Of a stretch of 22,161 bases of DNA, positions 1 through 7,663 are shown one piece after another (position 1 is the stretch's first letter; every line of letters begins with the position of its first letter). A program made the position numbers and the translations under genes. Source of the stretch: Lachnospiraceae bacterium UBA4260. Its GTDB lineage: Bacteria > Bacillota > Clostridia > Lachnospirales > Lachnospiraceae. A model generated the notes under the pieces. The model searched no databases. It was given only the letters and a program-made list of their open reading frames with translations, and was not told the DNA's origin. The DNA lies in the NCBI GenBank assembly GCA_002395235.1, contig DGWK01000042.1, positions 1 to 22,161 on the forward strand, in the 5' to 3' direction.

Positions 1-31
1 GTTGTCGGGGGTTCGATCCCCCCATGTCTCA
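1..31 (+). tRNA. 3' end of a tRNA (or tmRNA), cut by the window edge
   Basis: A T arm is visible: a GGGGG/CCCCC stem at 7-11 and 19-23 closes a seven-base TTCGATC loop. It is followed by a seven-base acceptor strand (ATGTCTC, 24-30) and discriminator A31. No CCA is encoded. The anticodon lies outside the window, so identity cannot be read. tmRNA ends the same way, so that alternative stays open. A terminator follows at 44-74. Confidence 0.75.
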
Positions 32-43
32 TCCGTAACCATT

Positions 44-74
44 CAGCCGATCTCTTGATTGCGGCTGTTTTTTG
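44..74 (+). terminator. Intrinsic terminator after the first tRNA
   Basis: CAGCCG (44-49) pairs with CGGCTG (62-67) across a 12-base loop, followed directly by six T. It separates the partial RNA gene from tRNA-Leu. Confidence 0.65.
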
Positions 75-94
75 TTATTTGAGAACAATATCTC

Positions 95-176
95 GCGGAT
101 ATGGCGGAATTGGCAGACGCGCCAGATTTAGGTTCTGGTGGGATCCCCCGTGCAGGTTCAAGTCCTGTTATCCGCA
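95..176 (+). tRNA. tRNA-Leu (anticodon TAG)
   Basis: The acceptor GCGGATA (95-101) pairs with TATCCGC (169-175), and A176 is the discriminator. The anticodon arm is CCAGA, loop TTTAGGT, TCTGG, which puts TAG at positions 34-36 and reads CUN Leu codons. The long variable arm (GTGGGATCCCCCGT region) is expected of a class II tRNA. The T arm is intact. No CCA is encoded, so it would be added by CCA transferase. Confidence 0.96.
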
Positions 177-178
177 CT

Positions 179-218
179 ACCGCCGGCAGGTATCATCTCC
201 TGCCGGCGGTCTTTTTTT
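179..218 (+). terminator. Strong intrinsic terminator after tRNA-Leu(TAG)
   Basis: A 12-bp perfect GC-rich stem (179-190 with 199-210) with an 8-base loop is followed by C and seven T. It ends the tRNA transcript just before the convergent LacI-type gene. Confidence 0.9.
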
Positions 219-226
219 AAGTCTCG

Positions 227-1270
227 TTATGCATTTATTTTCGTTCGATTTTCAGTATTTACGTAAAATTTTCGAGTGGAATTTCCACCGAATTCTCTCA
301 CGGTAGTCCCCTCGCGGATCCGGCCGCACACCGCCATTCTTTCCCCTGTATCCGTCTCGGGATGTTCAAGGATCTGTATGAGCTTTCGGATCGCTTCTCT
401 TCCCAGATCGGCGGGCGGGCACTCAATACCGGTAATGCCGTCCGCACAGTTCTCCTCATAGCGAGCCCCTATAACAGCAACCGATACCTTCTCCGGAATT
501 TCTATCCCGCGCCCGCGCCATTCTTCGATCTTCAGACGTGCCTCCCGGTGAGACGAGAACAGCGCGCATACGGCGCCGCCCTCTCCCGCCGCTATGAAAT
601 CGCCGTTTTCCGACTGCAGTCTCGAATTTGTTTCCAGAAAGCCCATATCGAGCTTTTGTGCCTCTTCCCCGATGATTGAAGCATACCGTCTCGAATCGAG
701 GCTCAGATCGCCAAAATAGGCCGTTTTACGGTGTCCCTTTTCTTTCAAATACTTCAGCATGGCCCGCGCGTCGGTCCGGAAATCTCTGCAGACGCTGGTG
801 TGCCCCGCCAGGTCGTTTCCCACGATCACTACCGGCACCTCACTTTCCAGAAGGTCCGCGAACCGCCCCTTGTATATATCCGACCTGCTCACCAGCAGGC
901 AGATCCCGTCTGCCCTGCGGGCCCGCGTTCTTCCTACCCAGCTCACATCCGTTCCATAGGCATTCGCACCCATGATCACCAGGTCCCGGTAGCTGCCGGC
1001 TGCCTCTTGTGCCATGCCAAAAAACAGCTCCCTGTAGTAGGATGACTTCACCAGTTCCGCATATCTGGGCGCCAGGATCCCCAGCGTGCCCCATACTCTG
1101 GCTGCCGCTTTAGGCACATTCCTGTAGTTATGCTTATAATCCAGTTCTCTCGCCGCTTCTTTCACCTTCCTTCTTGTCTCTTCACTGATGTCGGGATATC
1201 CTTTCAATGCCCTGCTGACCGTCGAAATTGATAATCCCAGTACCGCTGAAATGTCCTTGAGATATGCCAT
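227..1270 (-). CDS. LacI/GalR-family transcriptional regulator
   Basis: The 347-residue protein has the usual LacI-family length and order. An N-terminal helix-turn-helix (about residues 3-22, KDISAVLGLSISTVSRALKG) is followed by a hinge (about 44-60) and a periplasmic-binding-protein-like effector domain starting near LGILAPRY. The HTH is close to family consensus and will bind a short palindromic operator. The effector, usually a sugar or sugar phosphate, cannot be deduced. The start is supported by a GGGAGG site about 10 bases upstream and by the HTH beginning at residue 3. No sugar genes lie next to it; it is flanked by tRNA genes, so its regulon is probably elsewhere. Autoregulation is possible but no operator is evident. 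Confidence 0.93.
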   Translation of the reverse strand: MAYLKDISAVLGLSISTVSRALKGYPDISEETRRKVKEAARELDYKHNYRNVPKAAARVWGTLGILAPRYAELVKSSYYRELFFGMAQEAAGSYRDLVIMGANAYGTDVSWVGRTRARRADGICLLVSRSDIYKGRFADLLESEVPVVIVGNDLAGHTSVCRDFRTDARAMLKYLKEKGHRKTAYFGDLSLDSRRYASIIGEEAQKLDMGFLETNSRLQSENGDFIAAGEGGAVCALFSSHREARLKIEEWRGRGIEIPEKVSVAVIGARYEENCADGITGIECPPADLGREAIRKLIQILEHPETDTGERMAVCGRIREGTTVREFGGNSTRKFYVNTENRTKINA

Positions 1271-1292
1271 TGTTAGTTACCTCCCAGTTCCT

Positions 1293-1322
1293 ATCCTAGT
1301 CAGCCCCTCGTCACAGTTGCAA
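1293..1322 (-). promoter_or_regulatory. Probable sigma-A promoter of the LacI-family gene
   Basis: On the minus strand, TTGCAA (1317-1322) and TAGGAT (1293-1298) are separated by 18 bases. Transcription would start about 15 bases before the ribosome binding site. Confidence 0.5.
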
Positions 1323-1591
1323 GTTTTCCCGTTTTCTTCTTTTTCTCCTGTTTGATCTGAATATCGTTCATTTAAGCATTTTCGTATAATTCAAAGAATA
1401 TTTTCGCTATTATCTTTATTTCGATTAGTACGGCTCAAAATATATACGTAATTTTGCTTGTCTTCTCCGATACAGGCATCGAAACTTTCGTTCGTGTGCT
1501 GCTTCCGCCTTTTCCCGTAAACGTATTTTTGATATTCTTCCGTCACGCTTCCGCAATTCTCAAAAAAGAGTTTAATTTCCAAAATTTGTTG
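1323..1591. other. AT-rich intergenic spacer between LacI gene and tRNA-Arg
   Basis: About 270 bases without a convincing gene. A 63-codon frame on the minus strand opens with TTG, lacks a ribosome binding site and resembles no family. The segment next to the LacI promoter is purine-rich on the minus strand. No hairpin with a T tract was seen. Confidence 0.5.
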
Positions 1592-1620
1592 TTGACAAAT
1601 CCTCCCCGATTTTATAGAAT
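1592..1620 (+). promoter_or_regulatory. Consensus sigma-A promoter of tRNA-Arg
   Basis: Perfect -35 TTGACA (1592-1597), 17-base spacer, and -10 TAGAAT (1615-1620). The predicted start, near 1627, lies about five bases before the mature tRNA. Confidence 0.85.
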
Positions 1621-1631
1621 ACTTGTGTTGT

Positions 1632-1705
1632 GTAAGTGTAGCTCAGCTGGATAGAGCGTCTGGCTACGGACCAGAAGGTCGCGAGTTCGAATCTTGTCAC
1701 TTACA
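1632..1705 (+). tRNA. tRNA-Arg (anticodon ACG)
   Basis: The acceptor GTAAGTG (1632-1638) pairs with CACTTAC (1698-1704), and A1705 is the discriminator. The anticodon arm TCTGG, loop CTACGGA, CCAGA gives ACG, read as ICG after deamination. The T stem is GCGAG/CTTGT with two G-U pairs. No CCA is encoded. Confidence 0.95.
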
Positions 1706-1707
1706 TC

Positions 1708-1739
1708 AAAAAGCTTCGTCGTAAGACGAAGCTTTTTTT
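1708..1739 (+). terminator. Intrinsic terminator after tRNA-Arg
   Basis: A 13-bp stem (1708-1720 with 1725-1737) around a GTAA tetraloop, with a T tract built into and following the 3' arm. Confidence 0.92.
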
Positions 1740-1796
1740 GTTCGCTGAAACTCCGCGAATTCAACACCTTTTCCCCATGCCCATCCATCCCGTTCC

Positions 1797-1848
1797 ATAA
1801 AAAAGGGCCGCCGCCCTAAGAATAATTCTTAGTGCGACAGCCCTTTCG
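1797..1848 (-). terminator. Terminator of the thiolase end of the butyrate cluster
   Basis: Read on the minus strand, AAAGGGC pairs with GCCCTTT and encloses a second stem, CTAAGAAT/ATTCTTAG. A run of T follows at 1799-1804. It lies about 45 bases past the thiolase 1 stop codon. Confidence 0.8.
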
Positions 1849-1893
1849 AGCATATCATTTCAACCTCTTCTATTTACCCGATGCCGTTCCGGA

Positions 1894-3078
1894 TCAGTCT
1901 CTCTCTACAATCGCCGCGCAGCCCATGCCGCCGCCTACGCAAAGGGTTGCAAGACCCTTCTTGGCATCTCTCCTCTGCATCTCATAGAGAAGAGTGACAA
2001 GGATACGTGTGCCGGAGCATCCTACGGGGTGTCCGAGAGCGATGGCGCCGCCGTTGACATTGAGCTTGTCCATATCGAAGCCGAGGTCGTGACCGACTGC
2101 TACAGACTGTGCTGCGAAAGCTTCATTCGCCTCGATCAGGTCGAAATCGTCGATCTTGTAGCCGCACTTCTCCATAGTCTTGCGGGTGGCCGCTACAGGG
2201 CCGATGCCCATGATGCGGGGCTCTACGCCTGCCAGCTCGCCTGCGATCCATGTAGCCATGGGCTTAACGCCGAGCTCCTTGGCCTTCTCTTCGCTCATGA
2301 CGATGATCGCTGCCGCTGCATCATTGATACCGGAGGAGTTAGCCGCTGTGACAACGCCGTCCTTCTTGAAAGCAGGGCGAAGCTTGGCGATGGACTCCTT
2401 GGTCGTGCCGGGGCGAGGGCCTTCGTCTGTGTCTACGATAACAGTCTTCTTCTTGGACTTGACTTCTACAGGGAAGATCTCATCCTTGAACTTGCCTTCC
2501 TCGATCGCCTTGGAAGCCTTCTGCTGGGACCAGGCTGCGAACTCATCGAGCTGCTCTCTTGTAAGTCCCCACTCCTCTGCGATGTTCTCAGCGGTGATAC
2601 CCATGTGATAGCCACCGAAAGCGTCTGTCAGAGCGTCTCTGATCATGGAATCTTCGAGCTGTCCATGGCCCATGCGATAGCCGAAACGTCCCTGCTGTAC
2701 AAGATAAGGTGCTCTGGACATGCTCTCCATGCCGCCCGCTACAACGATGTCGGCGTTGCCGTTCTCGATCAGCTTAGCGGCGAGGTTTACGCAGTGAAGG
2801 CCGGAGCCGCACAGAACGTTGATGGTGATGGCGGGAACTTCTACCGGGATACCTGCGTTGATCGCTGCCTGTCTGGCGGGGTTCTGTCCGAGGCCTGCCT
2901 GGATGACGTTGCCCATGTAAACTTCGTCAACCTGCTCAGGCTTAACGCCTGCTCTCTTGAGAGCTTCCTTGATCGCCATCGCGCCCAGATCGGGAGCGGG
3001 GATGGAGCTGAGCTGTCCGCCCATTGTTCCGATCGCTGTACGGCAAGCACCTGCCAGGACTACTTTTCTCTTGCTCAT
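1894..3078 (-). CDS. thlA: Acetyl-CoA C-acetyltransferase (thiolase 1)
   Basis: Condenses two acetyl-CoA to acetoacetyl-CoA, the first step towards butyryl-CoA, in the cytosol. At 394 residues it has the normal length of tetrameric biosynthetic thiolases. All catalytic residues are present: the acyl-accepting Cys90 in VLCGSGLHC, His350 in ALGHPVG and Cys380 in CVGGGMGCA. The start ATG is preceded by AAGGAGGAAA. It is the last gene of the minus-strand butyrate cluster and lies 96 bases after a close paralogue. The two share most of their sequence but differ around the active-site loop (GLHC against GLNC). A beta-ketothiolase with another chain length is possible, but the neighbours favour acetoacetyl-CoA formation. 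Confidence 0.96.
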   Translation of the reverse strand: MSKRKVVLAGACRTAIGTMGGQLSSIPAPDLGAMAIKEALKRAGVKPEQVDEVYMGNVIQAGLGQNPARQAAINAGIPVEVPAITINVLCGSGLHCVNLAAKLIENGNADIVVAGGMESMSRAPYLVQQGRFGYRMGHGQLEDSMIRDALTDAFGGYHMGITAENIAEEWGLTREQLDEFAAWSQQKASKAIEEGKFKDEIFPVEVKSKKKTVIVDTDEGPRPGTTKESIAKLRPAFKKDGVVTAANSSGINDAAAAIIVMSEEKAKELGVKPMATWIAGELAGVEPRIMGIGPVAATRKTMEKCGYKIDDFDLIEANEAFAAQSVAVGHDLGFDMDKLNVNGGAIALGHPVGCSGTRILVTLLYEMQRRDAKKGLATLCVGGGMGCAAIVERD

Positions 3079-3111
3079 AATAGTTTTCCTCCTTGATTAC
3101 ATTTTGCTAAA

Positions 3112-3141
3112 CAGCCCCCGGATAAGCAGGTCCGGGGGCTG
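3112..3141 (-). terminator. Hairpin between the two thiolase genes
   Basis: A perfect 11-bp stem (3112-3122 with 3131-3141) with an 8-base loop. On the minus strand it is followed only by TTT and then mixed sequence, so it looks like a partial terminator or an RNA-stabilising hairpin that could set the ratio of the two thiolases. On the plus strand it is followed by AAAAA, not T. Confidence 0.55.
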
Positions 3142-3174
3142 AAAAACCCATTTATTCAGAATGTGAGTTTACTG

Positions 3175-4353
3175 TCAGTCTCTCTCTACGATGGTCGCGC
3201 AGCCCATGCCGCCGCCGATGCACAGAGTCGCAAGACCGCGCTTAGCATCTCTCTTAACCATCTCGTGAAGAAGAGTAACAAGGATACGGCATCCGGAAGC
3301 TCCTACGGGGTGTCCGAGAGCGATGGCGCCGCCGTTGACGTTGAGCTTGTCAAGGTCGAAGCCGAGTTCTTTGCCGACTGCTACAGACTGAGCTGCGAAA
3401 GCTTCGTTTGCTTCGTACAGATCGAACTGATCGATCGTGAGGCCGGTTCTCGCAAGAACCTTCTTGGTTGCTGCGACAGGTCCTACGCCCATGATGGAGG
3501 GATCTACGCCGCCCAGAGCGCCTGCTACCCATGTTGCCATAGGAGTGATGCCCAGCTCTTTGGCCTTCTCTTCGCTCATAACGATGACTGCTGCCGCGCC
3601 GTCATTGATACCGGAAGCGTTGCCTGCTGTAGTCACGCCGCCTGCGTTGATGGCGCGAAGCTTTGCAAGGCCTTCGGGAGTTGTGCCGGGACGAGGGCCC
3701 TCGTCGGTGTCAACAATAACAGTCTGCTTCTTCAACTTAACTTCAACGGGGACGATCTCATCCTTGAACTTGCCGGCTTCCATAGCTGCGCAGGCCTTGT
3801 TCTGGCTGTTTGCGGCAAATGCGTCGAGCTCTTCTCTTGTGAGGCCCCACTGCTCTGCTACGTTGTCGGCAGTCTTGATCATGTGATAGTCATTGAATGC
3901 ATCCCAAAGTGCATCCTTGATCATGGTATCAACAAGAACGCCGTTGTTCATTCTGTAACCATAACGGCCCTGCATAACAGCATAGGGAGCGAGGGACATA
4001 TTCTCCATGCCGCCTGCCACAACGATGTCAGCTGTGCCGGCGATGATCTTCTCTGCCGCCATGTTGACGCAGTTAAGACCGGAGCCGCATACTACGTTAA
4101 TGGTGACTGCGGGAACTTCTACGGGAAGTCCGGCACCGATGGAAGCCTGTCTGGCCACGTTCTGGCCCTGGCCTGCCTGAATGACGCAGCCCATGAGAAC
4201 TTCGTCGACCTGATCAGCCGGAATGCCTGTGCGGCTGAGCGCTTCCTTGATAACGATAGAGCCGAGATCAGCAGCCTTAACTGTGCTGAGCTGTCCGCCC
4301 ATCTTGCCGATTGCTGTACGGCATGCTCCTGCCAAAACAACTTTCTTTGCCAT
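3175..4353 (-). CDS. Acetyl-CoA C-acetyltransferase (thiolase 2)
   Basis: A 392-residue thiolase with the same reaction as its downstream paralogue. It has nucleophile Cys89 in VVCGSGLNC, His348 in ALGHPVGASG and Cys378 in CIGGGMGCA. The reading frame stays open 49 codons further upstream. The start is placed at the ATG at 4353 because GGAGGAAAG lies seven bases before it and the conserved thiolase N-terminus (KKVVLAGACRTAIG) begins there. A good promoter lies about 100 bases upstream. Having two thiolases in tandem suggests duplication followed by divergence. Whether both act in butyrate synthesis, or one prefers another acyl-CoA, cannot be read from the sequence. Confidence 0.95.
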   Translation of the reverse strand: MAKKVVLAGACRTAIGKMGGQLSTVKAADLGSIVIKEALSRTGIPADQVDEVLMGCVIQAGQGQNVARQASIGAGLPVEVPAVTINVVCGSGLNCVNMAAEKIIAGTADIVVAGGMENMSLAPYAVMQGRYGYRMNNGVLVDTMIKDALWDAFNDYHMIKTADNVAEQWGLTREELDAFAANSQNKACAAMEAGKFKDEIVPVEVKLKKQTVIVDTDEGPRPGTTPEGLAKLRAINAGGVTTAGNASGINDGAAAVIVMSEEKAKELGITPMATWVAGALGGVDPSIMGVGPVAATKKVLARTGLTIDQFDLYEANEAFAAQSVAVGKELGFDLDKLNVNGGAIALGHPVGASGCRILVTLLHEMVKRDAKRGLATLCIGGGMGCATIVERD

Positions 4354-4450
4354 TTCTTTCCTCCAATTCCATTTGCTATATATGGTGTACTCCTTGCAGC
4401 TGCGAAAAAGCGCCTTTTCTCTCCGGCCCGTTTTCGCCTCCAACACACCT

Positions 4451-4479
4451 ATTATATCACGGCAGATACATATTGTGAA
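4451..4479 (-). promoter_or_regulatory. Extended -10 promoter of the thiolase pair
   Basis: On the minus strand: -35 TTCACA (4474-4479), 17-base spacer, and a perfect -10 TATAAT (4451-4456) preceded by TGA, forming an extended -10. The start near 4444 would give a leader of about 90 bases. It implies that thl2-thl1 can be transcribed apart from etfBA. Confidence 0.8.
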
Positions 4480-4534
4480 TAAAATATCATATTTCAGCAC
4501 TCCGGAAAATCATTCAGCAATTTCCGTTAAGCAA

Positions 4535-4566
4535 AGGCCGCACGAACCAAACGGTCCATGCGGCCT
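4535..4566 (-). terminator. Hairpin terminator after etfA
   Basis: On the minus strand AGGCCGCA pairs with TGCGGCCT, and a nearly continuous inner stem closes a GTTT loop, about 15 bp with G-U pairs. The T tract is short (TTTGC), so termination may be partial. Confidence 0.6.
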
Positions 4567-4587
4567 CTCTGTTCACGGCAGTATGAA

Positions 4588-5595
4588 TTATGCCTTCAGT
4601 TTTTTGATTTCTTCTGTAAGGGCAGGAACTACCTCATACAGGTCGCCTACTACGCCGTAGTCAGCAATGTTGAAGATGTTGGCGTCTTCGTCCTTGTTGA
4701 TAGCTACGATGCAGTCGGAGCTGCTCATGCCTGCCACATGCTGGATAGCGCCGGAGATACCGCAAGCGATGTAGAGCTTAGGTCCGACGGTCTTGCCGGT
4801 CTGGCCGACCTGGTGAGCATGTGCGATCCAGCCGCTGTCAACAGCTGCACGGGAAGCGCCTACTACGCCGCCGAGCAGATCTGCAAGGGGCTTAAGAGTG
4901 GTGTTGAATCCATCGGGGCCGCCCATTCCGCGTCCGCCGGATACGATAACGTCAGCGCCTTCGAGATCGACCATCTCGCCTGCTGCGTCTTCGATTGTCT
5001 CAAGGATGCTGGTGCGGATGTCTTCCGGAGCGACGTGATATTCTTCTCTGATGACTTCAGCCTTGTTCTCGCCGGCTTCGGGTTTCTTGAAGACGCCGGG
5101 ACGAACAGTACCGCACTGAGGGCGGTGGTCAGGGCACATGATGGTAGCCATCAGGTTGCCGCCGAATGCAGGACGTGTCCATGCAACATTGCCTGTCTCT
5201 TCGTCGATATCAAGGCTCGTGCAGTCTGCGGTAAGACCGGTTCTGAGTCTGGAGGAGAAGCGGGGGCCAAGGTCACGGCCGTTCGGTGTAGCACCGATCA
5301 TGACTGTGGTGGGCGCATACTTCTCAACTACATAGGTGAGTGCATTTACATAAGCGTCAGTTGTGTACTGCTGGTACTCGGGTCCCTCGACTACGATGAC
5401 CTGATCTGCGCCGTAGATGCCTGCCTGCTCAACAGCATCAGCTACGTTGTTGCCGATGACTACGCCGACCAGCTTGCCACCCTGCTTTGTTGCAAGGGCA
5501 CGGCCGGGATTCAGGAGCTCCAAACCGACTTTCTTCGGGGAACCGTCCTCGTTAGTTTCAATAAATACCCAAAGGTCTTTTGTCTTAGCTTCCAT
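4588..5595 (-). CDS. etfA: Electron-transfer flavoprotein alpha subunit
   Basis: The large EtfAB subunit; it binds FAD and passes electrons to an acyl-CoA dehydrogenase. At 335 residues the length is typical. The N-terminal nucleotide-binding-like domain (about 1-200) is followed by the conserved FAD domain. Its signatures are GASRAAVDSG (246-255), QVGQTGKTV (262-270), GISGAIQH (279-286) and NKDEDANIF (300-308). The start has a GAGGG site and begins 14 bases after the etfB stop, so the two are translationally linked. In butyrate producers EtfAB with Bcd bifurcates NADH electrons between crotonyl-CoA and ferredoxin. Bifurcation here is inferred from context; Bcd is not in the window. Confidence 0.96.
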   Translation of the reverse strand: MEAKTKDLWVFIETNEDGSPKKVGLELLNPGRALATKQGGKLVGVVIGNNVADAVEQAGIYGADQVIVVEGPEYQQYTTDAYVNALTYVVEKYAPTTVMIGATPNGRDLGPRFSSRLRTGLTADCTSLDIDEETGNVAWTRPAFGGNLMATIMCPDHRPQCGTVRPGVFKKPEAGENKAEVIREEYHVAPEDIRTSILETIEDAAGEMVDLEGADVIVSGGRGMGGPDGFNTTLKPLADLLGGVVGASRAAVDSGWIAHAHQVGQTGKTVGPKLYIACGISGAIQHVAGMSSSDCIVAINKDEDANIFNIADYGVVGDLYEVVPALTEEIKKLKA

Positions 5596-5609
5596 TATTA
5601 TCCCTCCTG

Positions 5610-6413
5610 TCAGACAATGCCATTATCAACCAGAATCTGCGCGAGCTTAGCTGCAGAATCTGCGCCGGTCTCTTCTTTGATCTTCATGCCGCCCTGCTTA
5701 ACGGGAGGAGTAAAGGACTTCTTAACGTGTGTCGGAGATCCTGCGAGACCATAGTGAGCCTTATCCATTGTAGCGTCGAAATCGTCGCCCAGTGTCTCGA
5801 ATTTAGCTCTGTTAGCAGCGAGTTTACGCTTGATTGTGGGATAACGGGGATCGAAAGAAGGCTTTGTGAAAGTGACAAGGCAAGGGAACTTGATTCCGAT
5901 GATCTGCTTGCCGTTCTCAGCTTCTTTCTCAACCTTAAGTCCGCCGTCAACTGCCTCGCACTCAAGGCCGTATGTAACCTGGGGAAGTCCCAGCCACTCA
6001 GCGATCTCGGGACCAACCTGAGCAGTATCACCATCGATAGCCTGTTTGCCGCAGAAGATAGCGTCGAAAGCGCCCTCGGTCTCTTCGATCTTCTTGATGG
6101 CGTGGGAGATGATGTAGGAAGTAGCAAGAGTATCGGATCCGCCGAAAGTACGGCCGGTTACCAGATAGCCCTTGTCAGCCGCGATCGCGACGCATTCCTT
6201 CAGGACTGCGACTGCCTGCGGCGGTCCCATGGTGACTACTACGATCTTGGTATCGGGATTTTTGTCCTTAATGCGAGCTGCTGCCTCGAGAGCATAGCCG
6301 TCAAAAGGATTCAGAATAGCCGGGACACCCTCACGGATCAGGGTGTGCTTTACCGGATCGATCTTAATCTGAGTCGTATCCGGAACCTGTTTTACGCAAA
6401 CAAGAATGTTCAT
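5610..6413 (-). CDS. etfB: Electron-transfer flavoprotein beta subunit
   Basis: The 267-residue small subunit that pairs with EtfA and, in clostridial systems, oxidises NADH. Family motifs are present: VCVKQVPDT at the N-terminus, NPFDGYALEAA, VVTMGPPQA, a GGSDTLATSY loop and CGKQAIDGDTAQVGPEIAE. The open frame runs 38 codons further upstream. The ATG at 6413 is chosen because AGGAGGAGG lies just before it and EtfB proteins start with this MNILVCVKQ pattern. It is the first gene of the etfBA pair and has a promoter about 85 bases upstream. In many clostridia bcd would lie directly before it; here hbd does. Confidence 0.96.
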   Translation of the reverse strand: MNILVCVKQVPDTTQIKIDPVKHTLIREGVPAILNPFDGYALEAAARIKDKNPDTKIVVVTMGPPQAVAVLKECVAIAADKGYLVTGRTFGGSDTLATSYIISHAIKKIEETEGAFDAIFCGKQAIDGDTAQVGPEIAEWLGLPQVTYGLECEAVDGGLKVEKEAENGKQIIGIKFPCLVTFTKPSFDPRYPTIKRKLAANRAKFETLGDDFDATMDKAHYGLAGSPTHVKKSFTPPVKQGGMKIKEETGADSAAKLAQILVDNGIV

Positions 6414-6490
6414 ATTGTCCTCCTCCTGGGATGTTATTTCGTATACTGCCGACTGCTCCTTCTGTCCGAGCAGACACAGTGTATACAATC
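6414..6490 (-). promoter_or_regulatory. Structured leader of etfBA
   Basis: The transcribed leader contains two GTATAC copies about 40 bases apart that can pair together with adjoining CTG/CAG, around an inner CTGCTC/GAGCAG stem. It matches no riboswitch family that I recognise. It could be a stabilising 5' hairpin. Confidence 0.35.
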
Positions 6491-6497
6491 TTATACA

Positions 6498-6527
6498 AAT
6501 ATAACATGCACCGCCATTCCAAGGCAA
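6498..6527 (-). promoter_or_regulatory. Extended -10 promoter of etfBA
   Basis: Minus strand -35 TTGCCT (6522-6527), 18-base spacer and -10 TATATT (6498-6503), preceded by TGT as an extended -10. It points to separate transcription of etfBA from crt-hbd. Confidence 0.65.
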
Positions 6528-6603
6528 TGAACTGCTATAAGCAATAACAAATAAACTTATTCGAAAATCAAATCAAAGTCCCATGTGCTGGCTATGTCAG
6601 TAT

Positions 6604-6636
6604 CCCGGCAGAGAAACTCATCTGCTCCCTGCCGGG
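6604..6636 (-). terminator. Hairpin after hbd, weak terminator
   Basis: CCCGGCAG (6604-6611) pairs with CTGCCGGG (6629-6636). No T tract follows on the minus strand, so it may stabilise the 3' end more than terminate. Confidence 0.4.
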
Positions 6637-6678
6637 TTCGCATGTCATATTATAGATCGCTCGTTGAAGCCGCTCTGA

Positions 6679-7560
6679 TTACTTCTTATCTGTGGGCACC
6701 TTGTTGCGAGGGCCGTTGGAATAGTCATAGAAACCGATGCCGGTCTTTACGCCGAGTCTCTTGCCGCGGACCATCTTGCGAAGCAGAGGGCTTGCCGCAT
6801 ACTTGTTGTCGTGAGTCTCTTCGAAGAGAACATCCATGATTGCCAGGCAGATATCCAGACCGATGAAATCGCCGAGTTCCAGCGGGCCCATGGGGTGGTT
6901 GCAGCCGAGCTTCATGCCGTTGTCGATGCCTTCGATGTCAGCAGTTCCTGTGTAATAAACGTTGATTGCTTCGTTGATCATGGGAACAAGGATTCTGTTT
7001 ACGGCGAAGCCTGCAGCCTCATTGACCTGTACCGGAACCTTGCCGAGCTGCTTGGAGATCTCGATGACCTTCTCAACAGTTTCAGCGGGAGTGTTGATAC
7101 CTGCAATAACCTCAACCAGCTTCATAACGGGAGCGGGGTTGAAGAAGTGCATGCCGATGATGGGCTTGGAAAGGCCTGCGCCGATCTGTGTGATGGATAA
7201 GGAAGAAGTATTGGACGCATAGATGCAGTCGGGGTTCTTTACGATCTCGTCCTGGAGCTTCTTGAAGCAGTCCTGTTTGACGTCCATTCTTTCAAGAGCA
7301 GCCTCAACTACGAGGTCGGGATCTACAGCGATATCGCTAAGTCCGGTAACGATCTTTCCGGTGATAGCGTCTGCAGCTGCCTGCTCCATCTTGCCCTTTG
7401 CTACCAGCTTGTCAAGACCCTTCTTGATCTTGTTAAGACCGCCGTCAGCAAACTCCTGCTTGATATCGCAGAGATAGACCTTCTCAACAGCATCACACTG
7501 AGCGAATGTCTGAGCGATTCCGGATCCCATTGCACCAGCGCCGATAACAGCAACTTTCAT
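6679..7560 (-). CDS. hbd: 3-hydroxybutyryl-CoA dehydrogenase
   Basis: Reduces acetoacetyl-CoA to 3-hydroxybutyryl-CoA. The 293-residue protein has a Rossmann domain with GAGAMG at 7-12. Asp32 at the end of the second strand (YLCDIK) favours NAD(H) over NADP(H). SNTSSLSIT (116-124), catalytic His138 in GMHFFNPAPVMKLVEV and Asn188 in FAVNRIL belong to the family signature, followed by the helical C-terminal dimer domain. AAAGGAGG lies eight bases before the ATG. It sits between crt and etfB, and its product is the substrate of Crt. Confidence 0.97.
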   Translation of the reverse strand: MKVAVIGAGAMGSGIAQTFAQCDAVEKVYLCDIKQEFADGGLNKIKKGLDKLVAKGKMEQAAADAITGKIVTGLSDIAVDPDLVVEAALERMDVKQDCFKKLQDEIVKNPDCIYASNTSSLSITQIGAGLSKPIIGMHFFNPAPVMKLVEVIAGINTPAETVEKVIEISKQLGKVPVQVNEAAGFAVNRILVPMINEAINVYYTGTADIEGIDNGMKLGCNHPMGPLELGDFIGLDICLAIMDVLFEETHDNKYAASPLLRKMVRGKRLGVKTGIGFYDYSNGPRNKVPTDKK

Positions 7561-7620
7561 TTTAGTATCCTCCTTTGATAACTATAAATATATTGCAAAA
7601 TAGTATTGCCTTTAATGAAT

Positions 7621-7640
7621 CGCACTCCGTCGGGAATGCG
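7621..7640 (-). repeat. Hairpin between crt and hbd
   Basis: CGCACTCC (7621-7628) can pair with GGAATGCG (7633-7640), with one G-U pair on the minus strand, around four bases. There is no T tract. It may protect the crt message or mark a processing site. Confidence 0.4.
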
Positions 7641-7663
7641 CACTCTTTTGACCGGTCAGGAAA

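Noticed and set aside
543..700. Plus-strand frames within the LacI gene
   Set aside because: Overlap a clearly conserved regulator on the other strand and lack start signals.
1391..1582. 63-codon frame on the minus strand next to tRNA-Arg
   Set aside because: TTG start, no ribosome binding site, no recognisable family, AT-rich spacer composition.
3112..3141. Plus-strand terminator
   Set aside because: On the plus strand the hairpin is followed by A, not T, and there is no plus-strand gene before it.
2029..4482. Long plus-strand frames opposite the thiolases, and similar frames opposite etfBA and the ligase
   Set aside because: Antisense shadows of high-GC conserved genes; no ribosome binding sites or protein-family features.
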